Shown piece after piece: positions 24,031-31,230 of a stretch of DNA of 44,001 nucleotides (position 1 is the stretch's first letter; each line of letters opens with the position of its first letter). The position numbers were made by a program, and so were the translations under genes. The notes under the pieces are model-generated. The model did no database searches and had not been told where the DNA came from. It worked only from the letters and a program-made list of their open reading frames with translations. The DNA lies in NCBI GenBank assembly GCA_900105895.1, contig FNSH01000003.1, positions 1 through 44,001 on the forward strand, written 5' to 3'. This DNA comes from Atopobium minutum. GTDB taxonomy: Bacteria; Actinomycetota; Coriobacteriia; Coriobacteriales; Atopobiaceae.

Positions 24031-24606
24031 TCATTTCTTTTCTCGGAGCAGACGCTCCATCAGGTCATCCTGAGGATCGCCGTCGAAGGCTTCCGTGCAG
24101 TTTTGCTTGATGATGTCGTAGATTTCATACCAGAGAAGGTTTGCCTGCTTCTGAAAGTTGAGCGAGAGCTGCACGAACGGACTGGCAATGGCAGCACCGG
24201 TCGTTGGATGTTTGCCTAAGAGCCCATATTTGCTGATAGCAAGCTCGCACTGGATAAAGCGGGCAAAGGCTGTCGAGTAACTTTCAAGAAGACGGCGGTT
24301 AATGAGCTTTTCGCAGCCGCGTGCCTGAAGCCACTCCCACGTCTCTTTATAGATTAGGTCAGCGCCTAAAGGCTCCCCGTCCCTTTGTTGAACAGAAAGG
24401 TAGGAAGATGGCTCAGGCATATCCGCTCCTTCAAGTTCCACACCGTCTGTCATGTCTTCGCCGTAGAGTTCTGCGATCGGATATTCCGCACGCGGGAACT
24501 CAATGTGTGTCGCTTTTTGTCCTTTGCTGATTTTGTCGGCAAGTGGATCCGGCTTATGACCTGCTTTGATGCGTCTTCCGCCTCGGTTGGTTCCGTCTTT
24601 TGCCAC
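24031..24606 (-). CDS. Terminase small subunit (P27 family)
   Basis: A 191-residue DNA-recognition subunit. The GTG start at 24606 follows AAAGGAGG by 8 bases; the upstream ATG at 24639 has no signal. The N-terminus is basic (AKDGTNRGGRRIKAGHKP), the middle holds AYKETWEWLQ-type helices (DLIYKETWEWLQARGCEKLINRRLLESYSTAFARFIQCE), and HPTTGAAIASPFVQLSLNFQKQANLLWYEIYDIIKQN is the P27 signature. It binds near cos and recruits TerL. Unusually, TerL lies about 5.6 kb further on. Confidence 0.9.
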   Translation of the reverse strand: MAKDGTNRGGRRIKAGHKPDPLADKISKGQKATHIEFPRAEYPIAELYGEDMTDGVELEGADMPEPSSYLSVQQRDGEPLGADLIYKETWEWLQARGCEKLINRRLLESYSTAFARFIQCELAISKYGLLGKHPTTGAAIASPFVQLSLNFQKQANLLWYEIYDIIKQNCTEAFDGDPQDDLMERLLREKK

Positions 24607-24649
24607 GAGGTATTCCTCCTTTCGGTTCGTAAAAATCATCTTTGGGTTT

Positions 24650-24745
24650 AATAGGGCGTTTGAATTAAAAGTTCTTTACACGACCCTGCCGCACCGTTCC
24701 CGACCGGAAGCCCTGTAGAGATTCGACCCGCCCCGGGTCACAGAA
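24650..24745. other. Candidate cos / packaging region
   Basis: The 100-base gap between the HNH endonuclease and TerS is GC-rich against its surroundings. On the minus strand it reads GACCCGGGGCGGGTCG, then CTACAGGGC, TTCCGGTCGGGAA and GGCAGGGTCG. Phages with an HNH next to P27 TerS generally cut cos here. The exact nick sites cannot be placed by eye. Confidence 0.45.
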
Positions 24746-24749
24746 TTTT

Positions 24750-25148
24750 TTATTTGTATTTCGTCGGCTTTTTGTTATGCCAGCGATCTCCCATAAGTGC
24801 CGTGATTCTCGAATGGCACTCATGACAAAGCGCTTCAAGGTTGTCTTCCTTGTGCGTTCCGCCCCAAGAGAGTGGAGTGCGGTGATGCACCTCTGTTGCT
24901 TTGGTGTAACGTCCTTCTTTCAGGCATTCCTCACATAAAGGATGCGCCGCAATGTAGCGGTCCCGGATTCTTTTCCAAGCATGACCGTATTTTCTCTTGG
25001 TGTTTTTGTCGCGGTTATATTTTTCGTAGTCACGGTTATATTTCTTTTCGTGTTCTTCGCAGAACCGGCCGTCCGTGAGATTCGGACAGCCGGGATAAGA
25101 ACACGGCTTTTTTGGTTTTCTTGGCAATCCGCACCTCCTTTTTGGCAT
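24750..25148 (-). CDS. HNH endonuclease (packaging-associated)
   Basis: A 132-residue HNH nuclease. Zinc-knuckle cysteines CSYPGC with CEEH sit N-terminally. The HNH core is CEECLKEGRYTKATEVHHRTPLS, then NLEALCHECHSRIT, with HH, Asn and final His intact and two CxxC pairs. HK97-type phages need such an enzyme, together with the terminase, to cut cos. It is the first late gene after the DUF1492 regulator. Its ribosome site (GGAG) is part of a terminator-like hairpin at 25147-25190. Confidence 0.9.
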   Translation of the reverse strand: MPKRRCGLPRKPKKPCSYPGCPNLTDGRFCEEHEKKYNRDYEKYNRDKNTKRKYGHAWKRIRDRYIAAHPLCEECLKEGRYTKATEVHHRTPLSWGGTHKEDNLEALCHECHSRITALMGDRWHNKKPTKYK

Positions 25149-25190
25149 GAAAAAAGCTCCTCGGGGATTTCTCCCTTTGGAGCTTTCGTC
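25147..25190 (-). terminator. Hairpin with T-run overlapping HNH ribosome site
   Basis: On the minus strand AAAGCTCC and GGAGCTTT form an 8-bp stem with an 18-nt loop, followed by TTTTTTC and the ATG of the HNH gene. It could terminate early transcripts and also mask the HNH Shine-Dalgarno GGAG. Confidence 0.75.
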
Positions 25191-25215
25191 TTATATTTTT
25201 CCTGACTATATATTA

Positions 25216-25233
25216 CCACGTCAGGGCACGTGG
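25216..25233. promoter_or_regulatory. Palindrome between DUF1492 regulator and late genes
   Basis: CCACGT-cagggc-ACGTGG, a perfect 6+6 inverted repeat in the intergenic region upstream of the late operon, followed on the minus strand by TAATATATAGT, a possible -10 region. It is a candidate operator or activator site for late transcription. Confidence 0.5.
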
Positions 25234-25264
25234 CATGTTGTTGCAAAGTGTTGTAAAACGTGCA

Positions 25265-25699
25265 TTATTCCAGCTCAATCGGACATTTTGGCATCTTAAA
25301 GTGCTGCAGGGCACGTCTATGCCATCTCCAGACTGTTGTGCGGTCAGCATGCAGTGTTTCGCCGATTGCTTCCCATGTCATACCGTCCATGTAGCGGTAC
25401 TGAAGCACGAGTCTCTCGTCGATATTTTTCACCGTTGCAATCGCATCTTTGATCTGTTCTTTAAGGTCATAAAGTATCGACAGCTCATCAGCAATGCGTT
25501 CTTCGATCTCCCACGCTTTTTCCAGCACGCGGATAAATGGTGCATCGATAGAATGAGTGGTTTGAATGGGATCCTCCCGGTAGCGAAGTCCTGAGACGCT
25601 TTCGGACATCTCCCGCAGATTTTTGACTTCCTCAATGTTTGCATTAATTCTCTGGTCAAGGCGGTAGGCTTGGCGCAGATATTCTTTTGGTGTCAGCAT
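25265..25699 (-). CDS. DUF1492 / ArpU-like late gene regulator
   Basis: A 144-residue DNA-binding protein. An N-terminal coiled helix (EYLRQAYRLDQRINANIEEVKNLREM), a second long helix (EIEERIADELSILYDLKEQIKDAI), then a sigma-70 region 4-like HTH (RLVLQYRYMDGMTWEAIGETLHADRTTVWRWHRRAL). This is the DUF1492 family found just upstream of packaging genes and functionally comparable to ArpU-type late activators. The ribosome site is GGAGGAATAAAA. The palindrome and hairpin just downstream are its plausible targets. Confidence 0.88.
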   Translation of the reverse strand: MLTPKEYLRQAYRLDQRINANIEEVKNLREMSESVSGLRYREDPIQTTHSIDAPFIRVLEKAWEIEERIADELSILYDLKEQIKDAIATVKNIDERLVLQYRYMDGMTWEAIGETLHADRTTVWRWHRRALQHFKMPKCPIELE

Positions 25700-25770
25700 T
25701 TTTATTCCTCCGTGAAAACAAGTGATGGTTTCCCTCGGATTGACGGAGGTTGACTCTGATTGTCTTAGAT

Positions 25771-27141
25771 TTACTTGGATTGTCCTAAGGTTGCCTTGAC
25801 CGCATCAATTAAGGCTGCCTGCGTTTTGTCTTTGTTTTTCAGTACCGTGAGGATATGTTCATCAATGGTGTTCTTACATACGATATGAGAAATCACTACG
25901 GTGGCAGATGTTTGCCCTTGCCGCCAGAGCCTTGCGTTGGTTTGGCTGTAATGCTCCAAGCTCCAAGGAAGCGAAAACCATACAAGCGTTGAGCCGCCGG
26001 CTTGAAGGTTAAGCCCGTGTCCTGCTGATGCGGGGTGAATCAGCCCGACAGCGACCTTGCCTTCATTCCATGCTTGGATGGAGTCTGCCTTATCGAGCTT
26101 TCGGTAGTTCACCTTGAGCTTCTTGAGCCTCTCTTCGATACGCGTTAGGTCGTGCTTGAAGTTATAGGCGACAAGAAGTGGCTTGCCGTTTGCCGCTTCA
26201 ACCATGTCTTCCAAAGCGTCGAGCTTATGATCATGGAGATGAACGACTTTCCCATCATCGGCATAGATCGCACCGTTTGCCATCTGAGTGAGCTTTCCGG
26301 TGAGAACGGCGGCATTGGCGGCCGTGATTTCATCTTCTTTGACTGACAGCACCAGTTCCTTTTTCAGCTTCTCATAGTCAGCGTATTCACAGTCGGTCAT
26401 TTCGACTTCGTGCGTGACGCTGATAAGCTCGGGCATCTTCAGGAAGTCTTTTGCCTTCATGGAAATGGTGATATCTGATATTGCTCGATAGATGGCCGCC
26501 TCTGCTTCCGGCTTTGGCTTGTAGGAAAAGATGACCTGCCCGTTTCGAGCGTCCGGGACAAAGTAACGCTCCCGGTAGTGAGAGATGAAGCGTCCGAGCC
26601 GTTTTCCCATATCGAGGAGCTTGAACTCCGCCCAAAGATCCATGAGCCCGTTTGCCGCAGGCGTACCTGTAAGTCCCACGATGCGTTTTATCTTGGGACG
26701 AACTTTCATGAGAGCCTTGAAGCGTTTGGCCTTATGATTCTTGAAAGAAGAGAGTTCATCGACCACAACCGTGTCAAAGGAAAAAGGAAGTCCGGATTCT
26801 TCAATGAGCCAGGAGAGGTTCTCCCGGTTGATGATGGTGATGTCTGCGCCCTGAAGAAGCGCGGCTTTTCTCTCTGTTGGCGTTCCGACGGCGACCGCAT
26901 AAGTCAGCATGGAGAGGTGATCCCATTTCTTGATCTCGGATGGCCACGTTTCTCTTGCGACTCGAAGTGGGGCTACGATTAAAATGCGGTGAGCCTCAAA
27001 GCGGTCAAAGAGAAGGTCAAGAATGGCACTAAGGCTGATGACCGTCTTGCCTAAGCCCATATCCAAAAGGACGGCAGAAACATCGTGCTCTTCAATATAG
27101 CGGGTGGCGTATTTCTGGTAGTCGTGGGCTATGAACTTCAT
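25771..27141 (-). CDS. SNF2-family DEAD/DEAH-box helicase
   Basis: A 456-residue SF2 ATPase. Q-like DYQKYATRYI, Walker A DMGLGKT (27-33), motif II DELS (128-131, a variant of DEAH), motif III GLTGTPAANG, and motifs V/VI SAGHGLNLQAGGSTLVWFSLPWS and QTNARLWRQGQ. Compact SNF2 helicases of this type are standard in Gram-positive phage replication modules together with a VRR nuclease. It starts with an ATGA overlap with the VRR-NUC gene, suggesting a shared complex. Exact role (recombination or replication fork processing) is inferred. Confidence 0.94.
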   Translation of the reverse strand: MKFIAHDYQKYATRYIEEHDVSAVLLDMGLGKTVISLSAILDLLFDRFEAHRILIVAPLRVARETWPSEIKKWDHLSMLTYAVAVGTPTERKAALLQGADITIINRENLSWLIEESGLPFSFDTVVVDELSSFKNHKAKRFKALMKVRPKIKRIVGLTGTPAANGLMDLWAEFKLLDMGKRLGRFISHYRERYFVPDARNGQVIFSYKPKPEAEAAIYRAISDITISMKAKDFLKMPELISVTHEVEMTDCEYADYEKLKKELVLSVKEDEITAANAAVLTGKLTQMANGAIYADDGKVVHLHDHKLDALEDMVEAANGKPLLVAYNFKHDLTRIEERLKKLKVNYRKLDKADSIQAWNEGKVAVGLIHPASAGHGLNLQAGGSTLVWFSLPWSLEHYSQTNARLWRQGQTSATVVISHIVCKNTIDEHILTVLKNKDKTQAALIDAVKATLGQSK

Positions 27142-27425
27142 CTGGCATCACCTCCAATCTGTATGAGTATTTCCTCGATTTGTTCTTTGTTGTCTAAGAC
27201 GAAAACCTGAAAGCCTAAATTTCTTAGTTGCCTGTGCCTTGCCAGCTGTAGAGCTCGTGGCTTTTTGCCGGGAGCTTTTACCTCGACAAAACCGATATGG
27301 CCGTTAGGTAGAAGCACGAGCCGATCCGGCATGCCGTCAAAGCCGGGACAAACAAGTTTTAAACACAATCCACCTCTGGATTTAGCGGCTTTGACAAGTT
27401 TTTGTTCGATTGATTTTTCATTCAT
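27138..27425 (-). CDS. VRR-NUC domain nuclease
   Basis: A 95-residue nuclease. The start at 27425 (MNEKSIEQKLVKAAKSRGG) has CGGAG 6 bases upstream; a longer frame to 27575 has no clear ribosome site. PD-(D/E)XK residues: PGFDGMPDRLVLLPNGHIGFVEVKAPGKKP supplies Asp, then E-V-K, and AQR-like RHRQLRNLGFQVFVLDN follows. VRR-NUC proteins act as Holliday-junction or flap nucleases and here are paired with the SNF2 helicase through a 4-base overlap. Confidence 0.9.
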   Translation of the reverse strand: MNEKSIEQKLVKAAKSRGGLCLKLVCPGFDGMPDRLVLLPNGHIGFVEVKAPGKKPRALQLARHRQLRNLGFQVFVLDNKEQIEEILIQIGGDAR

Positions 27426-27687
27426 CACTTTCTCCGTTTCGTTAAACACGTAAGCCGTCAGGCGATAAATCTGATATTTCAAGGCAAGGAGCGATTTTTC
27501 CTGCTGCTTCATCAGGGATGGGTATGGAGGGCGATGGAGGCCACGTAACATATCTATATTTTTCAAAATCATCACTACATATAGATGAGTTGATTTTTAT
27601 TTGTGCGATAGATATAAATGGCTTCCATTGCCTTCCATAAAACCACGAAACTTATTGATATAACTGGGTTTTCTCGTGTTTTTGAAT
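27426..27687. other. Intergenic 262 bases between primase and VRR nuclease
   Basis: A/T-rich on its left side. A continuation of the VRR-NUC frame with several possible starts (27575, 27512) covers part of it but no ribosome site supports them. No clear terminator or strong inverted repeat seen. Confidence 0.4.
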
Positions 27688-29892
27688 TTAGAATCGTCCT
27701 CCATTAAGAACACCGTTTTGTTTCAGGTGAAGCCCTATCCATATGTTGCCTTCAGCGGTTTTTTGCCAAGTAAAACCTTGTGCTATCAGAACTCGCTTAA
27801 AATCAGCAGAGCTTCTTTTGTATTCACCGATCTCATCACAGTGCTCACGGTACTTCTCATAAAGCTCACCCGCTTTTTGGGTAGCTGTTTTTTCTTCCTC
27901 ACAGCAATCACTTAAGAAATGGCTGATCCAGTCGTTTTCTTCACGATAAGCGTTCATGGCATCTTGGACGCACTTTGGTGGTACCAGTTTGAAACCGGAA
28001 GAGATGTATCTTTTTGCTCCCGCAATCATCCACGAGAGAATTGCCCCGCCGCATCGCTCGGACAGCACCTTGGCATAGTTCTTAATTTCTCCCTTGGCAC
28101 CCCTGAAATTTGCCTTTAGAGGAATAACGATCAGGCGGTCCCAGGTGCCTTTGTCGATGGTCCCGACTTTGGGCAGATGGTTGGTATAAAGCACCGTCGT
28201 ATGCGTCGGGATAAAGTTAAAAGGTGCTTCAAATTTTTTCTCAGCATGGATGGGATCTGTGCTGGAGAGATTTTTCAAAGAGCCTGAGTCGAGCCTTTTC
28301 CCTTCGGGTAGCTCGGCTGCGAGAATAAGCCTCTTGTTGTGTGTCTCGGCAAGCTCCGCACCTTTGTTCTTGGTCGGCTTTACGGTTAACAGCTCGGCGG
28401 AGATGGTACCGGCGTAGTCTCCTAAAACATAGAACTTGGCGTTATTGAAGGTGGATTTACCGTTTCCACCTTCACCGTACTGGATCACAAGATTCTCATT
28501 TAAGACTTCTCCGATGCACTCTACACCGGATTCCAGCTGCAGGTAATCTTCGAGAGCCTTGTCTTTGCAGGTGAAGTCACGAAGGAACCGGAGCCATTCG
28601 TCCATACCTTTGTCATTTGGTGATACAGCACAAATTTTGGTGCAGTAGTCCTTCGGATCATGCGTCCGCAGTTTTCCTGTGCGAAGATCCACTGTCCCGT
28701 CTGGTGTATTTAAGAGAAAACCGTCTTGATCAAGCCTTTTCACATCGACTTGCACCATCGGTTTCAGTTCGGTGATGGTTGCCTTGATGTTGGAGGATTT
28801 CCTGCGGCTTAAGACAAACTTGTAGAAGGCTTCCGCTTTTTCCTGTGTTTCATCACTTTCCGCTTCATTCATCATTTTCCACGCAAGGCAGAGCTGCTTA
28901 TGGGTAAATCCCTGCAGCGCTTTCTGCACTAAGAGGTCATCGTCTTTCCAGACCTTTCCCGTGAAATAATAGAGACCGAGACCTTTGACATAGATGACCT
29001 TGTCAGTAGCCGCTTCGAGAAAGGCTTTTGCCTGTCCGACATCAGTAAAGTCAGACGGGATGAGACTTTCTTCGAATTCCATGCTGTTGTATTCGGCAGG
29101 CGAGATATAGTTTTTATCCGCTTTGATGGTGCTGTTGTAAAAACCGACTGCGCTGTTCCAGATGCTGGCGAGCTCTTCTTCGGAAAGGGGCGGTGTGCAT
29201 TTTTTTGCTTCCTCAAGATAGGCTTCATGCGCTTTATTGTCATCGGTGCCATATTTCTTGAGCACAAGTCCTGCAAAATGGGACATGGTAGTGTTTCGCG
29301 CGCCTTCTGTGATCTTGGCATTGGCACGGCTCATAAATTCATCAATGCAAAAAGTACCATCGAAATATTCAACCTGTGGATACTCAACACCGAAGAAGAA
29401 ACGTGCTGCATCGAGAGCACCATCATCGAAGGCGGGAAACCTTGCCCGCACTTTTTTCTTAAGGCGGTTATATAGCTTCGCATCGCTTATGGAAGTTTTC
29501 AGAGGAAAGTAGATGTGAAACTTGGGACGCGCGGCTTTTCCGTCCTTTTCCTTCATGTTATTTCGGGAATAAACCACAAAAAAGCGCACGTCAGGATAAG
29601 CCGCTTGAACATCTTTCGGGGTTTTCCACTCAGCAGGCGGAATATCTGAAGCTAATGGATCGGAAGATACGTTGTCACAGTCCAGCGGCAGACAGTCAGA
29701 TTCCTGAAAGGTTTTATTGCTTCTGTAACCTTTGATGAGCTTCTTGCGCTGGTTATAGCCATCCTTGTAAATCGCACAGACGTGATCAAAGGCAGCGACA
29801 TTTTTCAGGTCATCTGCCATTTTGATCTCTGCAATAAAGGGATAGCTTGTATTTGTTTTCTTGCCGCGAACATTCGAATAGCTGATTCTCAT
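27688..29892 (-). CDS. Phage primase / SF3 helicase (P4 family, D5-like)
   Basis: A 734-residue replication protein. Residues 1-200 form an archaeo-eukaryotic primase-type domain, with the acidic LPLDCDN near 68-74 and the ARPKFHIYFPL strand. Residues 200-260 hold helical primase-C-terminal features (LSEEELASIWNSAVGFY). The D5_N and SF3 helicase follow: Walker A GEGGNGKST (473-481), LILAAELPEGKRLDSGSLKNLSSTD, and ATVLYTNHLPKV-type sensor (THTTVLYTNHLPKVGTIDKGTWDRL). The C-terminal winged helix ends at GGRF. It should prime and unwind phage origins with the phage DNA polymerase. It overlaps the DUF4406 gene by 4 bases. Confidence 0.94.
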   Translation of the reverse strand: MRISYSNVRGKKTNTSYPFIAEIKMADDLKNVAAFDHVCAIYKDGYNQRKKLIKGYRSNKTFQESDCLPLDCDNVSSDPLASDIPPAEWKTPKDVQAAYPDVRFFVVYSRNNMKEKDGKAARPKFHIYFPLKTSISDAKLYNRLKKKVRARFPAFDDGALDAARFFFGVEYPQVEYFDGTFCIDEFMSRANAKITEGARNTTMSHFAGLVLKKYGTDDNKAHEAYLEEAKKCTPPLSEEELASIWNSAVGFYNSTIKADKNYISPAEYNSMEFEESLIPSDFTDVGQAKAFLEAATDKVIYVKGLGLYYFTGKVWKDDDLLVQKALQGFTHKQLCLAWKMMNEAESDETQEKAEAFYKFVLSRRKSSNIKATITELKPMVQVDVKRLDQDGFLLNTPDGTVDLRTGKLRTHDPKDYCTKICAVSPNDKGMDEWLRFLRDFTCKDKALEDYLQLESGVECIGEVLNENLVIQYGEGGNGKSTFNNAKFYVLGDYAGTISAELLTVKPTKNKGAELAETHNKRLILAAELPEGKRLDSGSLKNLSSTDPIHAEKKFEAPFNFIPTHTTVLYTNHLPKVGTIDKGTWDRLIVIPLKANFRGAKGEIKNYAKVLSERCGGAILSWMIAGAKRYISSGFKLVPPKCVQDAMNAYREENDWISHFLSDCCEEEKTATQKAGELYEKYREHCDEIGEYKRSSADFKRVLIAQGFTWQKTAEGNIWIGLHLKQNGVLNGGRF

Positions 29893-30290
29893 TCTTCAAC
29901 CTCCTTCAAGTCCTCGGTGAAATAGCGAACGTTTCGCCTGTGGTATTTGGCATATCCGATCTCTTTGGTCATACCGAGAGAGGGTTTTCCAAATGCCCAA
30001 AGCTCGGTGCATTTGTCGATCAGGATTTGTCCGAAGAAAAGAGCCAGCTCACGTTCGCTTTTCTCATCCATGAACTGCGGATACATGAGATGGGGCACGA
30101 TTGGGATAAAGCCTTGATCAACGGCAAAGCGGGCATAGCGCTTGGCGGCTTCGGTGTTTTTCTCAACATCTCCAGCATAAGGAGAGGCGATATAGATAAG
30201 CGGCATATAGGGATAGCGATGCGTCTTAAAGATTGCTTCATAGGCGGTCGGATCCGCGTATCCTTCTGCGTTTTGATATAGGTTTTCCAT
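29889..30290 (-). CDS. DUF4406 nucleoside deoxyribosyltransferase-like protein
   Basis: A 133-residue protein starting at 30290 (MENLYQNAEGYADPTAYEAIF) with AGGAGGTGCGCTG upstream, overlapping the Rha stop by 1 base. The fold signature is clear: PLIYIASPYAGDVEKNTEAAKRYARFAVDQGFIPIVPHLMYPQFMD, then CTELWAFGKPSLGMTKEIGYAK. This is the DUF4406/nucleoside 2-deoxyribosyltransferase-like Rossmann family common in phages, possibly acting on nucleotides. Catalysis is not established; a small helper of replication is a reasonable guess. Confidence 0.88.
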   Translation of the reverse strand: MENLYQNAEGYADPTAYEAIFKTHRYPYMPLIYIASPYAGDVEKNTEAAKRYARFAVDQGFIPIVPHLMYPQFMDEKSERELALFFGQILIDKCTELWAFGKPSLGMTKEIGYAKYHRRNVRYFTEDLKEVEE

Positions 30291-30961
30291 CAGCGCACCT
30301 CCTTGATTTGTAGTTTCATGGCATACCATTCGAGGTAGCGTTTTCGTTGCTGAAAATCAGGGACGGCAACAAGCAGTCCGACATCGACTTTTTGCAAAAT
30401 GTTGAGCATGGAGATTTCATCTTGCGAAAGATACGGACGTATGGATGTTCCTTTATCGATGCCGTGTACTTCTCGGTAATGCTTGGCATCCATGCCAAGC
30501 ACGATGCGGTTAAGCATATTGCATTCGTTCGAGTAGTGATATGGTTTCGGGTTGTCATGGAGAAGCCGGATGTTTTCCGTCAGCAGTGGGAACTCCTGTC
30601 TTGCCGATACCAGCGTTTTGATGAAGGTTTCCATTTCGTTGAAACGCTTGATATAGAGTTCTTTGAACCGCATTGCCTTTTTGCCGGTGTATCCCATTGC
30701 CAACATGGTGAAACCATCACGAGTTAAGTAGTAACAGGGCAGTTTTCGTCCGGTATTGTCCTTGTAACTACTGAGCTCAAAATTGAGCTTAACAAATTGT
30801 TCACTCAATCCAGATTTGGATTCAGTGAGTTTTTGAATGTCGCGCAGGATATGGAAGTGTTCTTTCTCGAAAAATTGCGCAATTGCTCTTGAATCGACAC
30901 GAGCTGTGTCATGGTTGTCTGCGAATACTCCGTATTCGTCTTTTGGAATTAGTTCTTGCAT
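30290..30961 (-). CDS. Rha family phage regulatory protein
   Basis: A 223-residue regulator. The N-terminal 100 residues match the Rha domain (VDSRAIAQFFEKEHFHILRDIQKLTES, FVKLNFELSSYKDNTGRKLPCYYLTRDGFTMLAMGYTGKKAMRFKELYI). The C-terminal half (EFPLLTENIRLLHDNPKPYHYSNECNMLNRIVLGMDAKHYREVHGI) resembles antirepressor-associated domains. Rha and Ant-type proteins counter repressors or regulate lysogeny. Structured leader copy B precedes it, and the leader includes a perfect 10-base complement of its own ribosome site, so translation is probably controlled. Confidence 0.9.
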   Translation of the reverse strand: MQELIPKDEYGVFADNHDTARVDSRAIAQFFEKEHFHILRDIQKLTESKSGLSEQFVKLNFELSSYKDNTGRKLPCYYLTRDGFTMLAMGYTGKKAMRFKELYIKRFNEMETFIKTLVSARQEFPLLTENIRLLHDNPKPYHYSNECNMLNRIVLGMDAKHYREVHGIDKGTSIRPYLSQDEISMLNILQKVDVGLLVAVPDFQQRKRYLEWYAMKLQIKEVR

Positions 30962-31045
30962 TAAAAACCTCCGTTTCTACAGATGGAGGGAGCACCATTG
31001 CTGCCCTCATCACTTCCTGAAGAAACGGAGATGGTTTGGACGAAC
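30962..31045 (-). ncRNA. Structured leader RNA candidate, copy B (masks rha ribosome site)
   Basis: Minus-strand leader with TTCGTCC (31038-31044), then CTCCGTTTCT (31021-31030), GAGGG and CCCTC of a 13-nt-loop hairpin, and AGAAACGGAG (30969-30978), which contains the rha Shine-Dalgarno. The two 10-base segments are perfectly complementary and can close a 42-nt apical region. It shares blocks with copies A and C. The closest known precedent is the C4 antisense RNA that controls ant in phages P1 and P7; relationship not proven. Confidence 0.58.
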
Positions 31046-31192
31046 TATTTAGAGAAAATAAAAAACATGCCACTGCTCAGATTGCTAAAACCGCAAAAGG
31101 GGGTAGCGAAAAGTGACACCCTTGAAAACTCAATAACAAAGTGTTATTGAGCAGCATCGCTCTCATAGAGTGAACGAAACGTTCACCCCCTT
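31046..31192. repeat. Intergenic region with two perfect inverted repeats
   Basis: Contains CTCAATAAC-aaagt-GTTATTGAG (31129-31151) and TGAACG-aaa-CGTTCA (31171-31185). Both are perfect palindromes upstream of leader B, and could be operators, transcript hairpins or a promoter control region. No gene detected. Confidence 0.5.
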
Positions 31193-31226
31193 AAAACAAT
31201 CTCGACTACCGTTTTGGTAGCCGAGA
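31193..31226 (-). terminator. Terminator after DNA polymerase
   Basis: A stem with TCTCG-C-CTACC type arms (5+5 bp with one mismatch, 5-nt loop) at 31200-31226, followed on the minus strand by TTGTTTT. It lies 4 bases after the polymerase stop. Moderate-strength Rho-independent terminator. Confidence 0.75.
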
Positions 31227-31230
31227 CTTT

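Noticed and set aside
27426..27575. Longer N-terminus for the VRR nuclease
   Set aside because: Fifty extra residues lack family similarity and a ribosome site, while 27425 has GGAG at proper distance and gives the usual family length.
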